Assembly (NCBI GenBank): GCA_963792125.1
Contig: CAWBVA010000005.1
Location: forward strand, 141,739 to 205,738
Origin: Methanocella_A sp963792125
Lineage (GTDB): Archaea > Halobacteriota > Methanocellia > Methanocellales > Methanocellaceae
Direction: 5' to 3'
DNA length: 64,000 nt
The notes under the pieces are model-generated. The model ran no database searches. It was given only the letters and a program-made list of their open reading frames with translations, and was not told where the DNA came from. Of this stretch, positions 35,888 through 44,507 are shown in pieces; the stretch's first letter is position 1, and each line of letters begins with the position of its first letter. The position numbers and the translations under genes are program-made.

Positions 35888-37012
35888 TTACTTCCCGACG
35901 CGGCGGTAGCTGATCACGGCCGCGACCATAACCAGTAGCAGCACGAGAACGATCAGCGAGAAGTCTAAGGGGCCATTGTTAGAGCCGAACATGGTTGCAG
36001 GCGTCGGAGCCGGCTGCACGTCGACATAGGTCGTGTTGACGATGTATGCGACGCCATACGGGGTCTTGCCTGTGGCAATCGTACTGTCCACTTTCAGGGT
36101 GGTCGCGTTGATGACCGAAATCGAGTCCCCGCCGGAGTTGGCGACGTAGACACGCTGGCCGTCCTCGCTGACGGCCACGCCCGCGGGCATCTTTCCCACG
36201 GTGACCGTGTTCCGTACAATACGGGTACCCAGGTCCAGGATTGTGACGGTGTTCCCGTTCATGTTGGTGACGTATGCCGCCTGGTGGTCCGGGCTCATCG
36301 CGATGCCATAAGGCCCGTTACCGACATGTACCATGTCAGTCACTTTGCGCGCGGCGAGATCGAAAAAGGATACATTGCCATCGGTGGTGCTGGAGAGCAG
36401 CGCCGGGCCCCCGGGAACGAAGGCTATTCCGTTATAGCTGTCACCCATCGGGATGGTCGCGTTGAGAAGTCCTGCGGCCGGATCGATGATCAGGAGCGAG
36501 TTACGTCCTGTGTCGACGGCGTACACGAGGCCGTCCTCGCCGACGGCAATGCCCGCAGGCTGGACCGCGGGCACGGTCACGATGCGATCGCCTGTGGCCA
36601 CATCGTAGATCGAGATGCAAAAGCTGAAAGCGTTTGAGACATAAGCCCGGGAGTTGTCGTTGCTGATAGCGACGCCCGTCGGCCCGTGTTCCACATTGAA
36701 GGTATTGATCACCGTATCGTTAGCCGTGTCGATGACCGAGACCGTGCCATCGTCATAGTTAGCTACCAGAGCCCTGGAACCGTCGGTGCTGAGTATAATG
36801 ATATACGGCTGGCTGCCCGCCTGTATCATCCGGTCTACGGCCCCTGTCGAGACATTGATGACAAAGACGGAGTTTTCGCCTTTACAGGTGACGTATAGTT
36901 TGTCGTTATGGACGGCGACCTGCTCGGAAGTGGCCATGGCACTGCACAGGCTTAATGCCATGATAAACACTATGACTGCCGCTGCAAAAGTCCGTAACCA
37001 GCCGCCCATCAA
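35888..37012 (-). CDS. YVTN beta-propeller surface protein
   Basis: 374 residues. A signal peptide (FAAAVIVFIMALSLCSAMA) is followed by seven to eight beta-propeller repeats of about 42 residues with the YVTN/YVANS hallmark, for example RALVANYDDGTVSVIDTAN, AAYVTNMNGNTVTILDLG and RVYVANSGGDSISVINAT. A C-terminal membrane helix (FSLIVLVLLLVMVAAVISY) with basic tail anchors it to the cell surface. Such propellers are common in methanogens of the Methanomicrobia, and their binding partners are unknown. Confidence 0.87.
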   Translation of the reverse strand: MMGGWLRTFAAAVIVFIMALSLCSAMATSEQVAVHNDKLYVTCKGENSVFVINVSTGAVDRMIQAGSQPYIIILSTDGSRALVANYDDGTVSVIDTANDTVINTFNVEHGPTGVAISNDNSRAYVSNAFSFCISIYDVATGDRIVTVPAVQPAGIAVGEDGLVYAVDTGRNSLLIIDPAAGLLNATIPMGDSYNGIAFVPGGPALLSSTTDGNVSFFDLAARKVTDMVHVGNGPYGIAMSPDHQAAYVTNMNGNTVTILDLGTRIVRNTVTVGKMPAGVAVSEDGQRVYVANSGGDSISVINATTLKVDSTIATGKTPYGVAYIVNTTYVDVQPAPTPATMFGSNNGPLDFSLIVLVLLLVMVAAVISYRRVGK

Positions 37013-37112
37013 ATCCTCTCACAAGTTCCGCTTACTTAACAAATAAATGGTATTAATGGTAAATAGACTTTATTATGGTTGTAACAAAGAAGAAAAAGTA
37101 TTGATCGCCGGA

Positions 37113-37283
37113 TTAGCGCCCTTCGCGCGGGCCGGCGAACATGTCGACCGGGTTCGGCACGAAACGACGGATTGGACACAGGTCCGCATTGCCGTCAGGC
37201 TGCAGGATGATCCGGAAGTTGGTGCACTCGCCACTCTCGATGTTGATAGGCCTGAAGAATTTGCACTGATGACATTCTGGCAT
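37113..37283 (-). CDS. Small four-cysteine protein, copy 1
   Basis: 56 residues from the ATG at 37283: MPECHQCKFFRPINIESGEC begins the protein and CPIRRFVPNP follows. Four cysteines (C-x2-C-x12-C-x15-C) could bind zinc or a HiPIP-like cluster. It aligns with the protein at 37430 over its whole length. Longer upstream reading is open but lacks similarity. Confidence 0.6.
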   Translation of the reverse strand: MPECHQCKFFRPINIESGECTNFRIILQPDGNADLCPIRRFVPNPVDMFAGPREGR

Positions 37284-37429
37284 TTTTTTAATTTTCCCCC
37301 ATGTGAAATTATCCTCGGTGCCCATAATCCTTTGTTTCCTGCAAAAGCGGTGAAGCACATTGTTTTTAGCAAGGGCATAGAGAAAGCTAACCCTTGCGAA
37401 ATGATACTTTTACCGGATATCGATCGTGA

Positions 37430-37564
37430 CTATTTTGGCACGAACATCCGCGACGGGCACCGGGCCGTATCGTTGTCCGGCTCCACGGGTATGCCCGCGT
37501 TGGTGCATTCGCCCGTCTTTGCGTCCTTTGGCTTGTAGAACTTACATTGTGAACAGGTCGGCAT
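37430..37564 (-). CDS. Small four-cysteine protein, copy 2
   Basis: 44 residues from the ATG at 37564: MPTCSQCKFYKPKDAKTGEC, then TNAGIPVEPDNDTARC and PSRMFVPK. It shares with copy 1 the CxQCKF, TGEC/SGEC, TN, and C-P-x-R-x-FVP positions, with the same cysteine spacing. The two sit in tandem, 146 bases apart, each with its own AT-rich upstream region. Function is unknown; the design resembles small metal- or cluster-binding subunits. Confidence 0.6.
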   Translation of the reverse strand: MPTCSQCKFYKPKDAKTGECTNAGIPVEPDNDTARCPSRMFVPK

Positions 37565-37632
37565 GTAATGCTACCTCAGAAAACAGAGTATGTTTCCGCA
37601 AAGGAAAATAATCTTTTCTAAAAACAGACGGG

Positions 37633-39036
37633 TTAGAGCTTGTGCAGCTCGAACTCGTCATGGAGCACTTTAACCGCTCTGGTGGCGTCGTCCTTGTTGA
37701 CCACGAAGGAGATGTTGGCCTCGGAGGAGCCCTGGCTGATCATGCGGATGTTGACCCGCTCTCTGCCCAGCGCGGTGAATACCCGCCCGGCGATGCCGGG
37801 GTTGCCCGCCATGCCGGCGCCGACGACGGCGACCACGCAGACGTTGTTGTTGCAGGTCAGGTCCCGGGCTATTTCGCCATTGAACTCGGCCTTGAGGGCA
37901 GCAAGAGCCCTGTCCACCTGCGGGCCGTCGATGGCCAGCGAGACGTTGAACTCGCTCGACGCCTGGCTGATCATGATGATATTGATGTCCTCCTTGCCCA
38001 GCGCGGAGAAAATGCGCCCTGCCACGCCCGGCGTGCCGGACAGGCCCGCGCCGCTGATGTTGATCAGGCCGATGTTCTTGATCATCGTCACGGCCTTGAT
38101 CGGGTGACCATTGGCGGAGGTATCCTTCATGAGCACGACCGTTCCCGGGTGCTCCGGCTGGAACGTGTTAAGCACCTTGACCGGGATGCCTTTCTTCACG
38201 GCCGGCTCGATGGTCTTGGGGTGTAGCACCTTGGCGCCGAAGTAGGACATCTCCATCGCCTCGAGGTACGTAACCACGGGCAGCGTCCGGGCCTGCGGCA
38301 CCAGCCGCGGGTCGGTGGTCATGATGCCGTTGACGTCCGTGTAAATCCAGAATCTCGTCGCGTCGACCGCCGCGCCGATAATCGAGGCGCTGTAGTCCGA
38401 GCCGCCCCGGCCCAGCACTGTGATGACTCCCTTCTTGTCCGCGGCCACGAAGCCCGTGACCACAGGGACGAAGCCCGCCTTAAGCAGCGGCATGAGGTTT
38501 TCCTTGACCCTGACGTCCGTCACCGGGTCCAGCCGCGCGCTCTCGTACCGGCTGTCAGTGATGACGCCGGCCTCTCCGCCGGAGAAGTGCTTCGATTTCA
38601 TTCCAATGTCGCGAAGCGAGGCACTAATGATTGGCACGCACATGCGCTCGCCGAACGAGTAGATGTAGGCCAGCGAGCGGTTGGTCAGCTCGCCCAGGTA
38701 GCAGACGCCTATGAGGGCGTTTTTCAGCTCGGACAGACGCTGCTGGATTTCCGCCCGGGTCTCATCACGGATGGCACCATCGTGTATCGCGTCGACGATG
38801 GCCTTCTCGTGCCGGTCGGAAAGGGCAGTGAAATGAGTCTCGATCTCCTTAGCGCTGCATGTGTTGCTCGCTATCTGGGCCATCTCGAAGAGCTTATCGG
38901 TCACGCCGGTCATGGCCGAAGCGACCACAATGACCTCGTTGTCCTGATCGTAGTACCTTTTGGCCAGTGCAGCCACGTTCCTGATCTTAAGGCCGTCGCC
39001 TACAGATGTGCCGCCGAACTTCATCACGATGCGCAT
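37633..39036 (-). CDS. lysC: Aspartate kinase
   Basis: 467 residues. It phosphorylates aspartate, the first step toward Lys, Thr and Met. The catalytic domain begins MRIVMKFGGTSVGDG and has VIVVASAMTGVTD, GRGGSDYSASIIGAAV and FWIYTDVNGIMTTDPR. Two ACT domains follow from about residue 310 (INISGAGLSGTPGVAGRIFS and VVAVVGAGMAGNPGIAGRVF), so feedback inhibition is likely. The ATG at 39036 is preferred over the upstream TTG. Confidence 0.93.
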   Translation of the reverse strand: MRIVMKFGGTSVGDGLKIRNVAALAKRYYDQDNEVIVVASAMTGVTDKLFEMAQIASNTCSAKEIETHFTALSDRHEKAIVDAIHDGAIRDETRAEIQQRLSELKNALIGVCYLGELTNRSLAYIYSFGERMCVPIISASLRDIGMKSKHFSGGEAGVITDSRYESARLDPVTDVRVKENLMPLLKAGFVPVVTGFVAADKKGVITVLGRGGSDYSASIIGAAVDATRFWIYTDVNGIMTTDPRLVPQARTLPVVTYLEAMEMSYFGAKVLHPKTIEPAVKKGIPVKVLNTFQPEHPGTVVLMKDTSANGHPIKAVTMIKNIGLINISGAGLSGTPGVAGRIFSALGKEDINIIMISQASSEFNVSLAIDGPQVDRALAALKAEFNGEIARDLTCNNNVCVVAVVGAGMAGNPGIAGRVFTALGRERVNIRMISQGSSEANISFVVNKDDATRAVKVLHDEFELHKL

Positions 39037-39102
39037 TATCAATCACAGTCCGTCTGGGAGACAAGTATTAGTGATACTGTTCAGGGTATATAAGAAAATT
39101 CC

Positions 39103-39342
39103 GATGCCACGGAGGGCACGTAGGGCACGGAGGCCACGGGGTTACCCGATAACAATATTCACGGAAAATTATGTTAAAAAGCTATACGGAGAAGCACTGC
39201 TCCAAGGGACACCTGTTCGCGCGCGCACGCGTGCCCCGACATTCGCATGGGTACCTGTCTTTCGTGGCAAAAGCCTGACCATAACCCCGGCCATCGACCT
39301 GTGCACATAGCAAGCCTTCCTTTGTGTCCGCCGTGTCCGATA
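39103..39342. repeat. CACGGAGGGCACG element flanking a GC-alternating tract
   Basis: The left block ATGCCACGGAGGGCACGTAG at 39105-39124 and the right block CCTTTGTGTCCGCCGTGTCC at 39319-39338 belong to the same family as 24714-24830 in opposite orientation. They are imperfect and separated by about 180 bases. A GC-alternating tract lies between them at 39218-39236. The region is the divergent gap between lysC and the ABC exporter; no gene is seen. Confidence 0.5.
39218..39236. repeat. GC-alternating tract, long copy 2
   Basis: CGCGCGCGCACGCGTGCCC, identical to the core of the tract at 22711 and followed by related sequence (GCATGGGTACCTGTCTTTC). It lies in a promoter-bearing divergent gap. 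Confidence 0.55.
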
Positions 39343-39382
39343 TCAGAAAGGGATTAATATAATAATACCATAGTATGAACGT

Positions 39383-40288
39383 ATGGCGATCGTCGAGGGC
39401 ACGGACCTGGTGAAAAACTACGATGGCCTGGCAGCCGTCGATCACGTCAGCTTCTCCATCGACCGGATGGAGTGCTTCGGCTTTCTCGGGCCCAACGGCG
39501 CCGGTAAGACCACGGTCATGAAGATGATCTATTGCCGGACTCCGGTGACTCACGGCGAAGTCCTGGTCGGAGGCATCAGCGTGCGCAAGGAGCCCCGTCA
39601 GGTCAAGGACATGATCGGCGTGGCAACACAGGACGATACTCTGGACCGCGACCTGACAGTCTTTGAGAACCTCATGGTCTACTCGCGGTATTTCGACACC
39701 CCGAAGGCCGTGGCGAAGAAACGGATCAACGACCTGCTCGACCGGTTCGACCTGGAGGAAAAGAGGAATACCAGCGTTGACGATCTCTCCGGCGGCATGC
39801 GGCGAAAGCTGATCGTCGCCCGGGCACTGATCAACGATCCCAGCATACTGATACTCGACGAGCCCACGACTGGCCTCGACCCGCAGGCGAGGCGGCAGAT
39901 CTGGGACATGGTGATCCGGCTCAAGTCGGAGGGCAAGACGATCATCCTGACCACCCACTACATGGACGAGGCGCAGGAGCTCTGCGATCGCATCGCGGTC
40001 ATGTTCAACGGCAAAATCCTGGAGTCCGGGACCCCGGAAGGCATGATCAGCCGCGTGGTCGGCCAGCATGTCTGCGAGATCTATGCCCGGGACGCTGCGG
40101 CGGTGAAAGAGATCAGGAAGAACATTTCGGGCAACATGGAGCAGGTCGGCAATCGCCTGTACGTCTATGGCAACAACCCGGAAGAGCTGGCGATGAAATG
40201 TGACACGGTCAAGTCGGAATACCGGGTCGTGCGCAGGACCAACCTTGAGGACGTGTTCCTCAAGCTCACGGGCGGGAGAGAGATATAA
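39383..40288 (+). CDS. ABC-2 type exporter ATPase
   Basis: 301 residues of the DrrA/CcmA-like drug or lipid exporter class. Walker A GPNGAGKTTVMKM near residue 40, GVATQDDTLDRDLTVFENL, signature LSGGMRRKLIVARAL and Walker B ILILDEPTTGLDPQARR are intact. A C-terminal domain of about 90 residues follows. A 1-base stop/start overlap (TAATG) couples it to the permease. The substrate is unknown. Confidence 0.87.
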   Translation: MAIVEGTDLVKNYDGLAAVDHVSFSIDRMECFGFLGPNGAGKTTVMKMIYCRTPVTHGEVLVGGISVRKEPRQVKDMIGVATQDDTLDRDLTVFENLMVYSRYFDTPKAVAKKRINDLLDRFDLEEKRNTSVDDLSGGMRRKLIVARALINDPSILILDEPTTGLDPQARRQIWDMVIRLKSEGKTIILTTHYMDEAQELCDRIAVMFNGKILESGTPEGMISRVVGQHVCEIYARDAAAVKEIRKNISGNMEQVGNRLYVYGNNPEELAMKCDTVKSEYRVVRRTNLEDVFLKLTGGREI

Positions 40289-41064
40289 TGAGGGTAGAGC
40301 TGCCGTCGCTGCGGGCCAGGCACGTCTGGAGCAGGGACTTAAACGTGTTCCGGAAATTTTTCATCTCGAGCATACTGCCCTTCTTCGCCGAGCCGTTGCT
40401 GTACATTCTCGCCCTGGGCTACGGCCTCGGCTTCTTCGTGGGGAACATCGGCGACATACCTTACCCTGTGTTCCTGGCGCCGGGCATCCTCTCGTACTCG
40501 GCCATGTTCGCCGCCTCCTCCGAGTGCACGTATTCCACGTTCGTCCGCATGCACTTCCAGAAGACCTTCGACGCGGTGCTGAGCACCCCTGTAAATATCG
40601 AAGACATCGTGCTGGGCGAGATATTATGGGGAGCCACCAAGAGCCTGATCAGCGGCGTATGTATCTTCGCCGTGATCTACGCGCTGGGGCTGGTCCGGCT
40701 CGAGTCATTTATCATCATCGTGCCGACTGTGGCGCTGGTCGGGGTCATGTTCGCGTCCCTGGGCATGTTCTTCACCTCTATCGTGCCGACCATCGACTCG
40801 TTCAACTACTACTTCACGCTGGTGATCTCGCCCATGTTCCTGCTGTCCGGCGTGTTCTTCCCGCTCAATGGCAGCAACCTGCCGGCCATCGTCCCGATGA
40901 TCGCCTGGTTCATGCCGCTGACCCATGCCGTGAACGTAATCCGCCCGGCGGCGATGGGACAGTACGCCTGGAGCTTCGCCGGGGATATCCTGTGGATGGC
41001 CATATTCACGCTGATCTTTTACTTGCTCTCGACCGTACTGATGCGACGAAGGCTAATACAGTAA
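40288..41064 (+). CDS. ABC-2 type exporter permease
   Basis: 258 residues, six membrane helices of the ABC-2/NodJ type. FFAEPLLYILALGYGLGFFV and SYSAMFAASSECTYSTFVRM lie near the N-terminus. GEILWGATKSLISGV, FYFTLVISPMFLLSGVFFPL-like sequence (YYFTLVISPMFLLSGVFFPL) and ATHAVNVIR-like sequence (LTHAVNVIRPAA) follow in the family order. It partners the ATPase just upstream to form the exporter. Confidence 0.87.
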   Translation: MRVELPSLRARHVWSRDLNVFRKFFISSILPFFAEPLLYILALGYGLGFFVGNIGDIPYPVFLAPGILSYSAMFAASSECTYSTFVRMHFQKTFDAVLSTPVNIEDIVLGEILWGATKSLISGVCIFAVIYALGLVRLESFIIIVPTVALVGVMFASLGMFFTSIVPTIDSFNYYFTLVISPMFLLSGVFFPLNGSNLPAIVPMIAWFMPLTHAVNVIRPAAMGQYAWSFAGDILWMAIFTLIFYLLSTVLMRRRLIQ

Positions 41065-41068
41065 GCCG

Positions 41069-41275
41069 CTAAGGGTCTAAGAGAAAACGCTAAGGCGCCA
41101 CTTGCACCGAAGGTAGGAAGATTTTAAAGCTACTAAGGGACTAAGTGCTAAAACATACATGATGACTTATGTGCTTTGCTTCTTGGCGCCTAAAATAAAA
41201 AATGGCTGGCGCCTTGAAACCTTCGGTTGCTAAAAGTGGCGACTGGCGCCTCCCTTAAAATATTGGTGCCTTACT
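41069..41275. repeat. GGCGCC/ACTAAGG repeat element, copy D
   Basis: Degenerate CTAAGG and GGCGCC units. The family core runs at 41207-41241 as CTGGCGCCTTGAAACCTTCG and then GTTGCTAAAAGTGGCG. It lies between convergent genes, and its right end (TTGGTGCCTTA) overlaps the stop codon of the gene at 41271. Confidence 0.7.
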
Positions 41276-41468
41276 CTTCGCGGACGACGCTCAGGTCGTT
41301 TTTATCACAGATCGCCGTGCCGTACTTACCGAAGTCGACCTCGAAGGTGTTCCACCCGCTGCCGGCAATCTTGACGACGATTACGCCCTCCGCGCCCTCT
41401 GGTATGGAGCCTCCGTCGATGGAGACCTTGATCTCGCGGAGCAGCACTACCCGGTCGTTCTGTCGCAT
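41271..41468 (-). CDS. Small beta-barrel-like protein
   Basis: 65 residues: MRQNDRVVLLREIKVSIDGG opens, then IPEGAEGVIVVKIAGSGWNT and FEVDFGKYGTAICDKNDL. The pattern of DRVVL, IPEGAEGVIV and YEV/FEVDF is that of small SH3-like barrels. No defined family is recognised. Its stop codon is made of repeat-element sequence. Confidence 0.6.
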   Translation of the reverse strand: MRQNDRVVLLREIKVSIDGGSIPEGAEGVIVVKIAGSGWNTFEVDFGKYGTAICDKNDLSVVREE

Positions 41469-41554
41469 ACTATGAACTTGCGCATTGATCGTGTTTAAAT
41501 CTTTTTGCTCCCCCTCGATAATGCTTATTAGGCGTCCACGCCATTGTATCCATC

Positions 41555-42328
41555 ATGGACACCATCGCCATGACCATCGCCGGGTCCGACTCGGGCGGCG
41601 GCGCCGGCGTACAGGCCGACATCAAGACGTTCCAGGCGCTGGGCGTTCACGGGGCCTGCGCGATAACGGCGCTCACCTCGCAGAACACGACCGGCGTCCA
41701 GTCTGTTTTCGATGTGCCCCTGCCCGTCATCGCCAGCCAGATCGACTCAGTCATGGCTGACTTCCCGGTCCGCTACGCGAAGACCGGCATGCTGTCGCGA
41801 TCGGAAACTGTCAGGCTGGTGGCGGAAAAGGTCCGGCAGTACGGGCTCAAGGTCGTCGTCGACCCGGTCATGGCCGCAGAGGCAGGCGGAAGGCTGCTGA
41901 ACCCGGACGCGGTCGAGGCACTGAAAGAAGTACTGCTGCCGCTGGCCGAGGCGACTACGCCGAACGTCTGCGAGGCGGGCGTACTGTCCGGCGTCGAGGT
42001 CAAAGACATGGACTCGGCGAAGGAAGCCTGTAAAAAGATACACGCTCTCGGCGTGAAGTATGTCATCCTCACCGGCGGCCACTTCGGCGGCAGGGATATC
42101 CTGTACGACGGCCTGAAGTTCACTATTTTCGAAGGGCCGCTGGTCAAAGGCGGCACCCACGGCACCGGCTGCACCTATGCGGCGGCGATGACCGCGTACC
42201 TGGCAAAGGGCGAGACGATTGAGAATGCGTGCGATAAAGCCAAGCGGTTCGTGAAAGAGGCTGTGCTCAATTCCATGGACGTCGGCCACGGCGTGCACCC
42301 GGTCAACCCGGGCGGATGCCGGCGGTAA
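41555..42328 (+). CDS. thiD: Hydroxymethylpyrimidine/phosphomethylpyrimidine kinase
   Basis: 257 residues. It phosphorylates HMP and HMP-P in thiamine synthesis. AMTIAGSDSGGGAGVQADIK at the N-terminus, ITALTSQNTTGVQSV, VRYAKTGMLS, VVVDPVMAAEAGG and the ribokinase-type anion hole GTHGTGCTYAAAMTAYLAKG near residue 200 are diagnostic. Length is typical of stand-alone ThiD; no ThiN domain follows. Confidence 0.92.
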   Translation: MDTIAMTIAGSDSGGGAGVQADIKTFQALGVHGACAITALTSQNTTGVQSVFDVPLPVIASQIDSVMADFPVRYAKTGMLSRSETVRLVAEKVRQYGLKVVVDPVMAAEAGGRLLNPDAVEALKEVLLPLAEATTPNVCEAGVLSGVEVKDMDSAKEACKKIHALGVKYVILTGGHFGGRDILYDGLKFTIFEGPLVKGGTHGTGCTYAAAMTAYLAKGETIENACDKAKRFVKEAVLNSMDVGHGVHPVNPGGCRR

Positions 42329-42470
42329 AACTTTTTTATCGCGCATGCCGTTATTGCACAGTTGCTATTGATTAATCGCATTGAGTGAAATGCACGAAAG
42401 AGGATATCGGTTGAGCGTTCGTACGAAAGAGGATATATATGCCGATGTGCGATTATGATAGGGAGCCGTT

Positions 42471-43124
42471 ATGGAAGGGGCCTTTTTAAGGAGACGGGGT
42501 GCGCGCTTCTGCGTCGCCGCGATCGCCGTATACGTCCTCTGCACGTTCGTATCGGCGTTCTTCCTGACCAAGCCGTTCGATCCGCTGGGTAACTGGATCG
42601 GCGACCTCGGGAACGCAACCTTCAACCCGCAGGGCGCGATCATCTACAACGGAGGCGTCATCCTGGCAGGGCTGCTGCTCGCGCCGTTCATGCTAAGCCT
42701 GGCCTACTGGCACATCGGCCCGCTCTGGTCGAGGCGTATGCTCATCGTAGCGGAGGCGGCGGGCCTAGGCCTGTGCCTCGGCATGGTACTGCTGGGCCTG
42801 TTCCCGGAAAGCGCGGGAGGCCTCCACCTGCACCTGTCCGAGTTCATCTACGTCGCCCTCACCCTGGTGATCTTCCTGGTCAACGTGGCGCTCTACCACA
42901 ATGTCAGGTACCGGCTATGGATGATTCCCCTGCTGGGGTTCGTGGCGTTCCTGGTGAACTGCATGTTCATCGGCCTTTACCTCGCGGACATCAAGCCCGC
43001 CCTGTTTCCCGTGTACCTATGGCTGTCCGTCTACCTGGCGTTCTTCTGGATATTCCTGTTCTGCTACAATGCCCTGGCGACCCGGGCGCCGGATTTGATG
43101 AAGACCAGGCACGGGTTGCTGTGA
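42471..43124 (+). CDS. DUF998 family membrane protein
   Basis: 217 residues with six membrane helices. The conserved LTKPFDPLGNWIGDLGNATF, PQGAIIYNGGVILAGLLLAP and LGLFPESAGGLHLHLSEFIY match the DUF998 pattern (Ser/Asp-Leu-Gly...Asn-x-Gly...FP...HxxxS). Function is unknown. It is transcribed alone. Confidence 0.75.
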   Translation: MEGAFLRRRGARFCVAAIAVYVLCTFVSAFFLTKPFDPLGNWIGDLGNATFNPQGAIIYNGGVILAGLLLAPFMLSLAYWHIGPLWSRRMLIVAEAAGLGLCLGMVLLGLFPESAGGLHLHLSEFIYVALTLVIFLVNVALYHNVRYRLWMIPLLGFVAFLVNCMFIGLYLADIKPALFPVYLWLSVYLAFFWIFLFCYNALATRAPDLMKTRHGLL

Positions 43125-43163
43125 AATAGGCTGCAAATCGCCAGCCGGTGCAAGGTCAAGTAG

Positions 43164-43175
43164 ACGCGCGCGAGC
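43164..43175. repeat. GC-alternating tract
   Basis: ACGCGCGCGAGC followed by GGCCGG; in the opposite orientation it matches the CCGGCCGCTCGCGCGCG form. Confidence 0.45.
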
Positions 43176-43230
43176 GGCCGGGCGGCCATCATGGTAATGA
43201 TGCTACAATTGTGTCATGGTTCAATTGCCC

Positions 43231-43376
43231 AGGGCTGGCTTTTTGATCTTCCGCTGCGACGAAGGAGCGGAGCGGTCATGCCGGGGGAGTCCAGCGGAGC
43301 GCGTTAGCGCGGAGCGACTAGAGGGGGACGGGAGCCCCCTCTTGATCCGTCAGAAGCAGAAATGGTGACCAGCCCT
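43231..43376. repeat. AGGGCTGG-ended element beside tRNA-Met (copy 2)
   Basis: It begins AGGGCTGGCTTTTTGATCTT exactly as copy 1 and ends CCAGCCCT, giving 8-base terminal inverted repeats. The middle holds GGAGCGGAGCGGTCAT, AGTCCAGCGGAGC and the hairpin AGAGGGGGACGGGAGCCCCC. The gap 43125-43517 otherwise contains a GC-alternating tract and no gene. Confidence 0.78.
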
Positions 43377-43517
43377 GCTCAATGTGATACTACGGCAGAC
43401 ATACGAAGAGAAAGTCGAAGCTATGGCTGACATATGGAGACCGGGATAGGCACTGGAATGGTATTTTGAGCATACATTGATGCAACACGCTATCCAAAAA
43501 GAGTATATTAAAGAAAG

Positions 43518-43623
43518 TGTCGGAGGGGGGATGCAACCCCCGACCTCCGGATGTCTTAGGTTTTAGGCGAAATTTTCATAACCCTATGAGTCCGACGCCC
43601 TAACCAGACTAGGCCACTCCGAC
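43518..43623 (-). tRNA. tRNA-Met (anticodon CAT) with a 32-base intron
   Basis: On the minus strand, acceptor GTCGGAG pairs with CTCCGAC and is followed by discriminator A. The D-arm is GCCTAGTCTGGTTAGGGC. The anticodon stem TCGGA/TCCGG carries CTCATA, an intron starting GGGTTATGAAAATTTCGCCT, then A. Intron position 37/38 is the canonical archaeal site. The T-loop reads TTGCAT, six bases and without the near-invariant C56, so a base is probably missing. CCA is not encoded. Elongator Met is preferred; tRNA-Ile2 cannot be fully excluded. Confidence 0.8.
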
Positions 43624-43734
43624 ATCACGATTCGACGTTTTGCATACTCTAAATACCATTCTATGATATAATTCTTATGGTTTCAGCCCGGGCATATGCC
43701 GCAACAAGGCCCATATCGGAGTATATAAAAAAGT

Positions 43735-44428
43735 TCACGCCTTCCGGCGCAGCACTTCCACCCGGTCCTCGTAGCCCAGGTATACTTCCGCTGCGTTGGT
43801 GAAGATGCCGTGCTCCACCAGGCCGGGTATCCGTGACAGCTTTTCGCCCAGGTCCGCTGGGTTCTATCACGCCGAACTCGCAGTCTAATATGAAGTTGCC
43901 GTTGTCGGATATGATGGGGCCGTCCTTGCCGCTGCAGGTGCGCACCTTGCAGGTGCCGCCGAGCTTCTGCAGCTCGCGCTCGACCAGCCGGCGTGCGTAG
44001 GGCAACACCTCGATCGGCACGGACCGGTTCAGCATGGCGCTGAACTTCTTGTTATCGGCCACGACAACGAACATCTTCGCCGAGTAGGAAACAATCTTCT
44101 CCCGGGTGTGCGCCGCGCCGCCGCCCTTGATGACGTTCAGCGACGCATCGATCTGGTCGGCGCCGTCGATGTCGATGTCGAGGACAGGCGACTCGTCCAG
44201 GCTGGTCAGCGGTATTCCGCACTCGATGGCCAGTGCCTCGGCCGCATAGGAAGTCGGCACGCCCTTGATATGCAGTCCGTCCTCTGCAATGCGCCGTCCC
44301 AGGTACCTGATCGCAAAAGCTGTAGTCGAGCCTGTCCCCAGGCCCACGACCATCCCCTCGCTCACCAGCTCGCAGGCCTTCTCGGCCGCGTTTTTCTTCT
44401 CGAGCTCACTCCCGGAAAGATTCTTCAT
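43735..44428 (-). CDS. rpiA: Ribose-5-phosphate isomerase A, frameshifted
   Basis: Interconverts ribose 5-phosphate and ribulose 5-phosphate. EGMVVGLGTGSTTAFAIRYL near residue 25, SLDESPVLDIDIDGADQID, KGGGAAHTREKIV with the catalytic Asp and Lys blocks, and GNFILDCEFGVI are clear. The frame breaks near 43861 (an extra A in ATAGAACCC). It resumes as ADLGEKLSRIPGLVEHGIFT and AAEVYLGYEDRVEVLRRK to the stop at 43735. Repaired length is about 231 residues, typical of RpiA. The break is probably a sequencing error. Confidence 0.88.
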
Positions 44429-44507
44429 CGAGGGAAGAAAGGCGTCGCTGGCGGAAAAAAGTTCCGGTTCCGGGGAGGTCTCGGAGGTTCAGGAGCCCGC
44501 GGAGAAC

